Source: Sulfitobacter sp. (lineage in GTDB: Bacteria; Pseudomonadota; Alphaproteobacteria; Rhodobacterales; Rhodobacteraceae). Taken from it: a stretch of DNA of 15,050 nucleotides. The notes below the pieces were generated by a model that was not told the origin of the DNA, did not search any database, and saw only the letters and a list, made by a program, of their open reading frames with translations. The DNA lies in contig JAGXHD010000182.1 in the NCBI GenBank assembly GCA_024636395.1, forward strand, positions 1 through 15,050. The letters are read 5' to 3'. Made by a program: the position numbers and the translations under genes. Shown here piece after piece: positions 1 through 8,067 of this stretch (the stretch's first letter is position 1; each line of letters begins with the position of its first letter).

Positions 1-1146
1 GAGGAATTTCGCACGCAGTTGCGCGACTGGCTTGAGGCGAACTGTCCACCGGAAATGCGCGATGGCGGCGGCACCGAGAATTCGATCTGCTGGGGCGGTA
101 AGGACTGGGTGTTCAGTTCACAAGAGCAGAAGATCTGGTTGGATCGCTGCGCTGCCAAGGGCTACACCGTGCCGACGTGGCCGGAAGCCTATGGTGGGGC
201 CGGCCTGACGCGCGATCAGGAAAAGATTTTCACCGAGGAGATGTCCCGCATCGACGCGCGTGTTCCGTTGCAAAGCTTCGGCATCTGGATGCTCGGGCCC
301 GCGCTGCTGCACTTTGGCAGCCACGAGCAGAAGTTGCAGTATTTGCCGCCGATTGCGCGCGGGGAAGTGCGTTGGTGTCAGGGATATTCGGAGCCGGGCG
401 CGGGCAGTGATCTGGCCAATGTGCAGACCTATGGCGAGGACAAGGGCGATCACTGGCTGGTCAACGGCCAGAAGATCTGGACATCCTATGCTGATAAAGC
501 CGATCAAATCTTTGCCTTGGTCAGGACAGACCGTGAGGCGCCTAAGCATCTGGGGATCTCGTTCCTGTTGATCGACATGGAGGATCCCGGCGTGGAGACG
601 CGGCCGATCAAGATGATCAGCGGCATCTCACCGTTCTGCGAGACATTTTTCACCGATGTGAAAGTGCCGAAAGATCGCATTGTCGGGACACCCAACCGTG
701 GCTGGGATGTGGCGAAGTATCTGCTGACGCACGAGCGTGAAATGATTTCGGGCGGGGGTCAGGGTCTGGCCGGGGGCCGTGCGATCGGCGCGGTACTGAC
801 CGATACGCTCGACACGCTGGATGCAACGCTGCGCGCCGATGCCATGCGCTGCGAGATCGATGCGCTGAGCATTGGCCTCACGCTGGAGCGGTACAAAGAT
901 CAAGCGGAAGCAGGGCAGGGTGCCGGAGACGCATCTGCGATGCTCAAATACATGGGCACCGAACTGAACAAACAGCGGCATGAACTGATGATGTCGGCGG
1001 GGGGCTCCGCAGCACTCGAATGGGACGGCGACGTGGGCAACCGTGCGGGCGACTGGCTGCGCACCAAGGCCAACAGCATCGAGGGTGGTACCTCCGAAGT
1101 AATGCTGTCGATCGTATCACGCCGCGTGCTGGGGCTGCCGGCATGA
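1..1146 (+). CDS. Acyl-CoA dehydrogenase, putative catalytic subunit (5' end outside window)
   Basis: This is a flavin-dependent acyl-CoA dehydrogenase, which forms the 2,3-double bond of an acyl-CoA in the first step of beta-oxidation. The reading frame is open from base 1 (EEFRTQLRDWLEAN), so the true start lies upstream; a TTG at 19 is unlikely to be it. 381 residues are visible, so only about 10-25 are probably missing. The FAD/substrate motif CQGYSEPGAGSDLA begins at base 376, followed by VNGQKIWTS. The C-terminal segment SIEGGTSEV carries the glutamate (codon 1081-1083) that aligns with the catalytic base of medium-chain acyl-CoA dehydrogenases. The stop overlaps the next start as ATGA (1143-1146), so the two dehydrogenases are translationally coupled and probably form one heteromeric enzyme. 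The family call is secure; the substrate is unknown. Confidence 0.93.
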   Translation, partial: EEFRTQLRDWLEANCPPEMRDGGGTENSICWGGKDWVFSSQEQKIWLDRCAAKGYTVPTWPEAYGGAGLTRDQEKIFTEEMSRIDARVPLQSFGIWMLGPALLHFGSHEQKLQYLPPIARGEVRWCQGYSEPGAGSDLANVQTYGEDKGDHWLVNGQKIWTSYADKADQIFALVRTDREAPKHLGISFLLIDMEDPGVETRPIKMISGISPFCETFFTDVKVPKDRIVGTPNRGWDVAKYLLTHEREMISGGGQGLAGGRAIGAVLTDTLDTLDATLRADAMRCEIDALSIGLTLERYKDQAEAGQGAGDASAMLKYMGTELNKQRHELMMSAGGSAALEWDGDVGNRAGDWLRTKANSIEGGTSEVMLSIVSRRVLGLPA

Positions 1147-2258
1147 GCAAACTGGTCGCGACTGAAGAAGAGACGATGCTGGCTGATATGGCACGTGGTT
1201 TTCTGGATGGTGCCGCTCCGGTGAGTGCCTTCCGCAAAATGCGCGATGCGGGCCAGACCCACGATGCAAAGCTGTGGAAAGAGATGGCCGATATGGGCTG
1301 GGCCGGTGTGCTGGTACCGGAAGAGGCCGGCGGCTCCGATATGGGATTTGCCGCGGCGAATGTGATTGCGCGGGAGATGGGCAAGACGCTTGCGGTATCC
1401 CCGTTTCTCAGCACGGCTGTCATGGCGGCGACGGCCTTGCGGCAGGTGAGCGACAGTCGCGCGATGGAGGCGCTGGCCAGAATTGCCGCCGGTGATATGA
1501 CCTATGCACTGGCTCTGGATGAAGGAATCAAGCACGACCCCGATGCCACTGCGATGGAGGCGAAGGCGGATGGCAACGGCTTTCGCCTGACGGGTAGAAA
1601 GACATTTGTCGTCGATGGTGCGATGGCGGACCGTCTTTTGGTTCTGGCGCGCACGGCGGACGGTCTGACGCTGTTCGATATTCCCGCCGACAGGGCGGGG
1701 ATCACACGGCACAAATCCAACATGATCGACGCGCGCGATGCGGCCAAGATTGATTTCGAGAACGTCGAAGCGACGGGCGAGGATGTTCTGGGACAGGTCG
1801 ACAGCGCGATGGCGATCCTCAAGCCCGCGTTGCGCGCGGGTCAGGCGGCGCTTGCGGCGGAAATGGCAGGGTTGGCGGCGGGCGCTTTCGATATGACCGT
1901 GGGTTACCTCAAAGAGCGCAAACAGTTCGGTACCGAGATCGGGCGCTTCCAAGCGCTCCAGCACCGCGCTGCGCATCTGTGGTGCGAGACCGAAGTGACG
2001 GCCAGCGCGATCCTGAATGCAGGGCGCATGCTCGACAGTGATCCCGAGAACGCGGAACTGGCTGTTTCGCTCGCCAAGGCGAAGGCGACCGCGACCGCCA
2101 CGCTGGCGGTGCAGGAAGGCGTGCAGATGCACGGGGGCATCGGCATGACCGATGCCTACGACATGGGATTTTACATGAAGCGGGCGCGGGTCGGCGCTGA
2201 ATGGCTGGGCGACTATAGCTATCACGCGGAACGCGTTGCGGCACTGAGGGGATTTTGA
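1143..2258 (+). CDS. Acyl-CoA dehydrogenase, putative non-catalytic partner subunit
   Basis: This 371-residue acyl-CoA dehydrogenase-family protein (MSKLVATEEETML...) starts at ATG 1143, inside the stop of the previous gene; the upstream in-frame extension from 1020 lies within that gene and is rejected. It has a weaker FAD region than its neighbour and the C-terminal motif QMHGGIGMTDAYDMGF. Aligning RARVGAEWLGDYSYH with the family pattern ARVxxIYEGTSE puts Leu355 (codon 2205-2207) where the catalytic glutamate normally sits. Small subunits of heteromeric acyl-CoA dehydrogenases, for example the PimC/PimD and mycobacterial FadE26/FadE27 types, are encoded beside a complete partner in this way. 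The inferred role is to form an alpha2beta2 enzyme with the upstream protein. These heteromers often act on bulky or dicarboxylic CoA esters, but that is family knowledge and not evidence for this substrate. Confidence 0.92.
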   Translation: MSKLVATEEETMLADMARGFLDGAAPVSAFRKMRDAGQTHDAKLWKEMADMGWAGVLVPEEAGGSDMGFAAANVIAREMGKTLAVSPFLSTAVMAATALRQVSDSRAMEALARIAAGDMTYALALDEGIKHDPDATAMEAKADGNGFRLTGRKTFVVDGAMADRLLVLARTADGLTLFDIPADRAGITRHKSNMIDARDAAKIDFENVEATGEDVLGQVDSAMAILKPALRAGQAALAAEMAGLAAGAFDMTVGYLKERKQFGTEIGRFQALQHRAAHLWCETEVTASAILNAGRMLDSDPENAELAVSLAKAKATATATLAVQEGVQMHGGIGMTDAYDMGFYMKRARVGAEWLGDYSYHAERVAALRGF

Positions 2259-2260
2259 GC

Positions 2261-3082
2261 ATGGATATTCAGACGTTGTTCGGGCTGGACGGAAAGGTGG
2301 CGCTTGTCACCGGCGGGGCCACGGGCATCGGGCGGATGGCTGCGGAAGCACTGATGCGGGCGGGGGCCACCGTGCTGGTCGCTTCGCGCAAGGGCGATGC
2401 CTGTGAAGCGGTCGCCAAGGAGCTGAACGCGCTTGGGGCGTCGGGCAAGGCGATTGGTTTTGCCGGCGATGTGGGCACCGAGGCGGGCGTTGACGCGCTG
2501 GTGGTCGCCGTGCAGGCGCATACCGATAAACTCGATATCCTTATGAACAACGCAGGCATCACCTGGGGTGCACCTCTGGGGGAATTCCCGTTCAAGGCCT
2601 GGGAAAAGGTGATGAACGTGAATGTTGCTGGCCTTTTCGATCTGACGCAAAAACTGCTTCCCATGCTCAAGGCCTCCGGTACGGTGGATGATCCTGCGCG
2701 GGTGGTGAATGTTGCCTCGGTAATGGGCGAGCGGGAGATGGGCGATGGTGCCTACAGCTATGCCACGTCCAAAGCCGCCGTGATCCATATCAGCAAGATT
2801 TTGGCCAAGGAACTGGCGGGTGATCATATCACCGTCAACAGCATTGCGCCGGGGCCGTTTGTGTCGCGCATGACCGCATTTGCCACACACGACGAGGACA
2901 TGCGGAGCAAGGTGGGCGAAGATGTGCCGCTGAAGCGTGTGGGCCGCGATGAGGATATCGGCGGCTGCATGCTCTTTTTGTGTGGACGCGGCGGGGCCTA
3001 TATCACTGGTGCGGTAATCCCAGTTTCGGGCGGTATCAACGTCATGAGCGGGCCCAATATCTTTGAGCAGGCACTGCACTGA
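2261..3082 (+). CDS. SDR-family NAD(P)-dependent oxidoreductase
   Basis: This 273-residue classical short-chain dehydrogenase would reduce or oxidise a hydroxyl/keto group, here probably a hydroxyacyl- or ketoacyl-CoA intermediate. The cofactor motif TGGATGIG is at residues 17-24, NNAG at 96-99, and the catalytic Ser153 and Tyr167-x3-Lys171 are all present. The tail APGPFVSRMTAF resembles the RhlG/FabG-like branch. ATG 2261 is chosen because GAGGGG (2246-2251) sits 9 bases upstream; a TTG at 2255 would add only two residues. The gene lies 2 bases after the second acyl-CoA dehydrogenase and overlaps the next gene by 1 base. It is clearly an active-type SDR; substrate and stereochemistry are unknown. 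Confidence 0.92.
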   Translation: MDIQTLFGLDGKVALVTGGATGIGRMAAEALMRAGATVLVASRKGDACEAVAKELNALGASGKAIGFAGDVGTEAGVDALVVAVQAHTDKLDILMNNAGITWGAPLGEFPFKAWEKVMNVNVAGLFDLTQKLLPMLKASGTVDDPARVVNVASVMGEREMGDGAYSYATSKAAVIHISKILAKELAGDHITVNSIAPGPFVSRMTAFATHDEDMRSKVGEDVPLKRVGRDEDIGGCMLFLCGRGGAYITGAVIPVSGGINVMSGPNIFEQALH

Positions 3083-4008
3083 TGTCAGATATTCGCTTCG
3101 ATAACCGCGTTGCGATCGTCACGGGCGCGGGGGTCGGTCTTGGCCGTTCCCATGCGCTGGGGCTGGCGGCGCGAGGTGCGAAGGTTGTGGTGAACGATCT
3201 GGGCGTGTCGCGCGACGGCACTGGCACATCCTCAGACGCAGCGCTGAGCGTGGTGGACGAGATAAAGGCTATGGGTGGCGAGGCCATGGCCCATGGTGCC
3301 GATGTAAGCGATGACGACGCGGTCAAGGATATGATCGCTGAAGCGATGGACGCATGGGGGCGCATAGATATTTGCGTCAACAACGCCGGTATCCTGATGG
3401 ACAAGACCTTCGCCAAGATGGAGATGGCCGCCTTTCGCAAAGTGGTCGACGTGCACCTGATCGGTTCGGCCAACGTGGCACACGCCTGCTGGCCCATCAT
3501 GCGTGCGCAGAAATACGGACGGGTCGTGCTCACCTCCTCTGCCTCCGGGCTCTACGGTAATTTTGGCCAGTCCAACTACGGGGCGGCGAAAGCCGCGATG
3601 CTGGGGCTGATGAACATCCTGCATATGGAGGGCGCGCGCGACAATATCCGCGTCAACGTGCTGGCCCCCACAGCCGCGACGCGGATGACAGCCGATCTGC
3701 TGCCCGAAGCGGCGCAGGAGTTACTGGCCCCCGAGACCATCACCCCCGGCCTGCTGTATCTGGTGAGCGAGGATGCGCCGAGCCAGATGATCCTTGGCGC
3801 CGGTGCGGGCAGCTACGCCGAGACGCGGGTATACGAGACGCAGGGCATCACGCTGATAGGGGGCGAGAATACCCCTGAAGCAGTGGCTGCGCGGTTTGAG
3901 GAAATCCGCGATCCACACGATCAACAACAACTGGGCGATGCTTTTGGTCAAACCAAGAAGTATGCCCTCAATGCAGCGAAGGCCAAGGGTCTGAAGCTCG
4001 ACTGGTAA
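3082..4008 (+). CDS. SDR-family protein resembling the MFE-2 (3R)-hydroxyacyl-CoA dehydrogenase domain
   Basis: This 308-residue SDR has the hallmarks of the dehydrogenase part of peroxisomal multifunctional enzyme 2 (HSD17B4). TGAGVGLG is at residues 14-21, then VVVNDLGV with Asp39, a residue that favours NAD(H) over NADP(H), NNAG at 100-103, and SSASGLYGNFGQ with Ser153, Tyr166 and Lys170. The length of about 300 residues fits that domain rather than a 250-residue FabG. In MFE-2 this domain oxidises (3R)-hydroxyacyl-CoA to 3-ketoacyl-CoA. If the same holds here, the pathway would need an R-specific (MaoC/hydratase-2) enoyl-CoA hydratase, which is not in the window. The start overlaps the previous stop as TGATG. 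Annotation databases may call it simply an SDR oxidoreductase. Confidence 0.9.
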   Translation: MSDIRFDNRVAIVTGAGVGLGRSHALGLAARGAKVVVNDLGVSRDGTGTSSDAALSVVDEIKAMGGEAMAHGADVSDDDAVKDMIAEAMDAWGRIDICVNNAGILMDKTFAKMEMAAFRKVVDVHLIGSANVAHACWPIMRAQKYGRVVLTSSASGLYGNFGQSNYGAAKAAMLGLMNILHMEGARDNIRVNVLAPTAATRMTADLLPEAAQELLAPETITPGLLYLVSEDAPSQMILGAGAGSYAETRVYETQGITLIGGENTPEAVAARFEEIRDPHDQQQLGDAFGQTKKYALNAAKAKGLKLDW

Positions 4009-4015
4009 ATATAAT

Positions 4016-4022
4016 AAGGAGA
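4016..4022 (+). promoter_or_regulatory. Ribosome binding site of the thiolase gene
   Basis: AAGGAGA sits 7 bases before ATG 4030. It is the strongest Shine-Dalgarno match in the catabolic operon and lies in a short AT-rich gap after the SDR stop. The thiolase is therefore likely translated independently of its upstream neighbour. Confidence 0.75.
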
Positions 4023-4029
4023 CTACACC

Positions 4030-5226
4030 ATGCGTGACGCAGTTATCGTATCCACAGCCCGTACCCCGATTGGGAAAGCCTATCGCGGGGCGTTCAACAA
4101 CACGACGCCACAGACGCTGGCGGCACATGCCATCGCACACGCGGTCCAGCGGGCGGGTGTCGATCCGGCGGAAATTCAGGACTGCATCATCGGTGCCGCC
4201 CTGCAGCAGGGCCATTCGGCGGGCAATATCGCGCGTCAGGCGGCGGTGCGTGCGGGTCTGCCCGTGACTGTCGCGGGCATGTCGCTCGACCGGCAGTGTG
4301 CGTCGGGCATGATGGCGATCGCCACGGCGGCCAAGCAGGTCATCATTGACGGGATGGACGTAGTGATCGGCGGCGGTGTCGAGAGCATCTCTATGGTGCA
4401 GACGCCCGAAATGCGCGTGAAGGCGGATGGCTGGCTCAAGGAGCACAAGCCCGAAATCTACATGCAGATGCTGGAAACGGCGGAGACGGTCGCGGCGCGC
4501 TATAACGTGTCGCGCGAGCGTCAGGATGAATACGCCGCGCGCAGCCAGGAGCGGACGCATTTGGCACAGGAAGCGGGCAAGTTCGACGATGAGATCGTGC
4601 CGCTAACCTCGATGATGATGGTGCAGAACAAGGAAACCAAGGAAATTACCGAGCACGAGGTGACGCTGGAGAAGGACGAGGGTAACCGCCCCGGCACCTC
4701 CGCCGAGAGCCTCGCGGGACTTCAGCCGGTTCACAAGAATGGCATCCACATCGCGGAAGGCAAATACATCACCGCAGGCAACGCTTCGCAGCTGAGCGAT
4801 GGGGCGTCTGCAACCGTGATCATGGAAGCCAAGAAGGCCGAGCAGATGGGGCTTGCGCCACTGGGCCGCTACATGGGTGTGATGGCCGCAGGCTGTGAGC
4901 CGGACGAGATGGGCATTGGCCCGATCTATGCTGTGCCACCGCTGCTGAAAGCGCACGGGCTGACAATGGACGATATCGGTTTGTGGGAGCTCAACGAGGC
5001 GTTCGCGGTGCAGGTGATCCAGTCGCGCGATGTGCTGGGCATTCCCGACGAGCTTTTGAATGTCAACGGCGGCGCGATCTCCATCGGTCACCCCTACGGC
5101 ATGTCGGGAGCACGTATGGTCGGCCACGCGCTGATCGAGGGCAAGCGGCGCGGTGCCAAATACGTGGTCTGCACGATGTGTGTGGGCGGCGGTATGGGCG
5201 CAGCAGGCCTTTTCGAGGTCCTCTAA
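4030..5226 (+). CDS. Thiolase, acetyl-CoA C-acyltransferase
   Basis: This 398-residue type II thiolase cleaves 3-ketoacyl-CoA with CoA to release acetyl-CoA (or propionyl-CoA), the final beta-oxidation step. The acylated nucleophile Cys90 lies in DRQCASGMMA, the GHP histidine is His354 (NGGAISIGHPYGMSGAR), and the second catalytic cysteine Cys384 is in CTMCVGGGMG. These match the Cys-His-Cys triad of Zoogloea thiolase in order and spacing, and the length fits the family of about 390-400 residues. The AAGGAGA site at 4016-4022 supports the chosen start. The 21-base gap upstream is the first real break in an otherwise overlapping gene run. Biosynthetic acetoacetyl-CoA thiolase (PhaA-like) is the alternative, but its place after two dehydrogenases and two SDRs favours a degradative role. 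Confidence 0.95.
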   Translation: MRDAVIVSTARTPIGKAYRGAFNNTTPQTLAAHAIAHAVQRAGVDPAEIQDCIIGAALQQGHSAGNIARQAAVRAGLPVTVAGMSLDRQCASGMMAIATAAKQVIIDGMDVVIGGGVESISMVQTPEMRVKADGWLKEHKPEIYMQMLETAETVAARYNVSRERQDEYAARSQERTHLAQEAGKFDDEIVPLTSMMMVQNKETKEITEHEVTLEKDEGNRPGTSAESLAGLQPVHKNGIHIAEGKYITAGNASQLSDGASATVIMEAKKAEQMGLAPLGRYMGVMAAGCEPDEMGIGPIYAVPPLLKAHGLTMDDIGLWELNEAFAVQVIQSRDVLGIPDELLNVNGGAISIGHPYGMSGARMVGHALIEGKRRGAKYVVCTMCVGGGMGAAGLFEVL

Positions 5227-5248
5227 ACCTTGCAATTTGCGAACAAAC

Positions 5249-5268
5249 GGGGCGGGTTCACCCGCCCC
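5249..5268 (+). terminator. GC-rich stem-loop between thiolase and flavoprotein genes
   Basis: GGGGCGGG (5249-5256) and CCCGCCCC (5261-5268) form a perfect 8-bp stem with a TTCA tetraloop, 22 bases after the thiolase stop. Only a weak CTTA tract follows instead of a T-run, so it could be a partial terminator, an attenuator or an mRNA-stabilising hairpin. The gene after it has its own strong ribosome binding site. Confidence 0.5.
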
Positions 5269-5288
5269 CTTACCGTCAACATGACTTC

Positions 5289-5294
5289 AGGAGG
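5289..5294 (+). promoter_or_regulatory. Ribosome binding site that fixes the flavoprotein start
   Basis: AGGAGG ends 4 bases before ATG 5299. This favours 5299 over the upstream in-frame TTG 5230 and ATG 5281, whose extra residues would also be read through the stem-loop at 5249-5268. Confidence 0.7.
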
Positions 5295-5298
5295 CTCC

Positions 5299-6291
5299 AT
5301 GGCCCGTTCCGATTCCCATCTGCCCAAAGCCCTGCAAGGGTTGCGCATCCCGCTCATCGCGTCACCGCTGTTCATCATCTCGGTGCCCAAACTGGTGATC
5401 GCGCAGTGCAAGGCCGGCATCGTGGGCAGTTTTCCGGCGCTCAACGCGCGGGAAGCCGAGGGCGAGCCACCGCTGCTCGATGCGTGGCTGACGGAGATCA
5501 AAGAGGAATTGGACAGACATAACCAGTCGAACCCGGATCAGCCGGCCGCGCCCTATGCGATCAATCAGATCGTGCACCGTTCCAACACGCGACTGGAGCG
5601 GGATCTGGAGATTGCGGCGAAGCACGAAGTGCCGATCTGGATTACTTCGCTGGGCGCACGCGTCGAGGTTAACGAGGCCGCGCACAGCTGTGGCGGGATC
5701 GTGCTGCACGACATCATCAACAACAAATTCGCGCGCAAAGCCGTGGAAAAAGGCGCCGACGGACTGGTCGCAGTGGCCGCCGGTGCGGGTGGGCACGCGG
5801 GGCAGCAATCGCCCTTCGCGCTCGTGCGGGAAATCCGCGAATGGTACGAAGGCCCCATCGCCCTGTCTGGCTCCATCGCCACGGGCGAGAGCCTGCTGGC
5901 CGCGCGCGCGATGGGCGCAGACCTAGGCTACACCGGCTCGCCCTTTATCGCGACTGATGAGGCGAATGCCGATCAGGCCTATAAGGACATGATCGTGGAG
6001 AGCGGCGCAGACGACATCGTCTATTCCTCGCTGTTCACTGGGGTTTGCGGTAACTATCTGAAGGGGTCGGTGAAAAATGCGGGTATGGATCCCGATAACC
6101 TCCCAACCGCAGATGCCTCTTCCATGAATTTCGGGACGGACCGCGAAAAGCCCAAGGCGTGGAAAACGATCTGGGGCTCTGGGCAAGGGATCGGCGCGAT
6201 CAAATCCGTGGGTCCTGCGGGCGCAATCGTTGACCGCATGGCGACGGAGTATTTTGCGGCGGGCAAAAAGCTGGCGGCGGAGTTTTCGTGA
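5299..6291 (+). CDS. Nitronate monooxygenase-family FMN protein, possibly an NADH:quinone reductase
   Basis: This 330-residue TIM-barrel FMN protein belongs to the nitronate monooxygenase (2-nitropropane dioxygenase) superfamily. It starts with the conserved MARSDSHLPKALQGLRIPLI segment. GAGGHAGQQSPFAL contains His166, the position of the catalytic histidine in class I enzymes, and ALSGSIATGESLLAARAMGADL is the usual phosphate-binding region of FMN. Automated annotation would say nitronate monooxygenase. However, Pseudomonas aeruginosa PA1024, which sits beside acyl-CoA dehydrogenase and SDR genes, was shown biochemically to be an NADH:quinone reductase, and the gene context here is similar. 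A role in electron balance or flavin redox chemistry of the operon is therefore as likely as nitronate oxidation. ATG 5299 was chosen from the AGGAGG site. Confidence 0.88.
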   Translation: MARSDSHLPKALQGLRIPLIASPLFIISVPKLVIAQCKAGIVGSFPALNAREAEGEPPLLDAWLTEIKEELDRHNQSNPDQPAAPYAINQIVHRSNTRLERDLEIAAKHEVPIWITSLGARVEVNEAAHSCGGIVLHDIINNKFARKAVEKGADGLVAVAAGAGGHAGQQSPFALVREIREWYEGPIALSGSIATGESLLAARAMGADLGYTGSPFIATDEANADQAYKDMIVESGADDIVYSSLFTGVCGNYLKGSVKNAGMDPDNLPTADASSMNFGTDREKPKAWKTIWGSGQGIGAIKSVGPAGAIVDRMATEYFAAGKKLAAEFS

Positions 6292-6363
6292 GGATGATGC
6301 TTCAATTGATACGGGGTGCGAACGGGCATGCCGCGCATACCCTGCCTCGCGCTCATCGCACCC

Positions 6364-6369
6364 AAGGGG
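6364..6369 (+). promoter_or_regulatory. Ribosome binding site supporting a GTG start at 6376
   Basis: AAGGGG lies 6 bases before GTG 6376. It is the reason for preferring that start over ATG 6328 or GTG 6316, which would add 16-20 poorly conserved residues in front of the family's typical N-terminus. Confidence 0.5.
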
Positions 6370-6375
6370 TGCGGT

Positions 6376-7026
6376 GTGGCTGAACTGCTTGTCATACGCC
6401 ACGGCCAGGCCTCCTTCGGGGCCGCGGATTATGATGTTTTGTCCGATCTCGGCCGTGCGCAGGCGCGGGCGGCAGGCGCATGGCTGCGTACGATGGGCTG
6501 GACGCCCGACCGCGTGATCACTGGCACACTGAACCGCCAGATTGATACGGCTGCCGAGATGGGTTTCGATCCGCAGCGCGAAGAGCATGCGGGACTGAAC
6601 GAATATGATTTCGGCGATCTGCTCGAGGCGCGGTTAAAGGGCGAGTTGCCCGAGCCTGTCCACGGGGACCGCAAGGCCCACTTCCGCATTCTGCGCGAAA
6701 CTGTGTTTGCCTGGCAGAAAGACGAGATCGAGAACCCTGCCGAGACGTGGAGTAAATTCGCGGACCGTGTCGAGGCCGCGCGTGCCTTTGCCGTGGACAC
6801 GGACGCCAAACGGGTGCTGGTGATCAGCTCCGGCGGGGTGATCGGGCAAATGACAGCGCGCTCCTTGCATGCGCCCGCGCAGCACATGATGAACCTCAAT
6901 CTCCAGATCAAGAATGCAGCCATGACGCGGTTCATGTTTTCGGGTAGCCTGTTTTCGCTGAATGAATTCAACGCGACGCCACATTTCGCCACGCCCGAGG
7001 GCGCCACACTGATGAGCTATAGCTAG
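6376..7026 (+). CDS. Histidine phosphatase superfamily protein (phosphoglycerate mutase-like)
   Basis: This 216-residue branch-1 histidine phosphatase-like protein begins (V)AELLVIRHGQASFG. RHG with His9 is the phosphate-accepting histidine. TGTLNRQIDTA carries the second arginine region and LNEYDFGDLLE has the expected acidic residue. At the C-terminal motif, normally SHGG, the sequence reads VISSGGVIG, so Ser152 replaces the second histidine. Related bacterial proteins with this change are known to me, so it is probably a subfamily trait, but it makes canonical phosphomonoesterase activity uncertain. The gene lies 84 bases after the flavoprotein and just before a kinase-fold gene, so the two may act on the same phosphorylated metabolite. 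The GTG 6376 start is preferred; ATG 6328 remains possible. Confidence 0.85.
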   Translation: MAELLVIRHGQASFGAADYDVLSDLGRAQARAAGAWLRTMGWTPDRVITGTLNRQIDTAAEMGFDPQREEHAGLNEYDFGDLLEARLKGELPEPVHGDRKAHFRILRETVFAWQKDEIENPAETWSKFADRVEAARAFAVDTDAKRVLVISSGGVIGQMTARSLHAPAQHMMNLNLQIKNAAMTRFMFSGSLFSLNEFNATPHFATPEGATLMSYS

Positions 7027-7035
7027 GGACCACTT

Positions 7036-8064
<1,029 letters not shown>

Positions 8065-8067
8065 GCG

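Noticed and set aside
1020..1142. Upstream in-frame extension of the second acyl-CoA dehydrogenase
   Set aside because: It lies wholly within the first dehydrogenase gene, and the ATG at 1143 gives the expected family N-terminus with a 4-base overlap.
900..2225. 441-residue open frame on the minus strand opposite the acyl-CoA dehydrogenase genes
   Set aside because: It is antisense to two clearly homologous dehydrogenase genes, is rich in His and Arg, and shows no recognisable motif; long antisense frames are expected in GC-rich DNA.
5230..5298. TTG-initiated N-terminal extension of the flavoprotein
   Set aside because: It would be read through the 5249-5268 stem-loop and lacks a ribosome binding site, while AGGAGG directly precedes ATG 5299.
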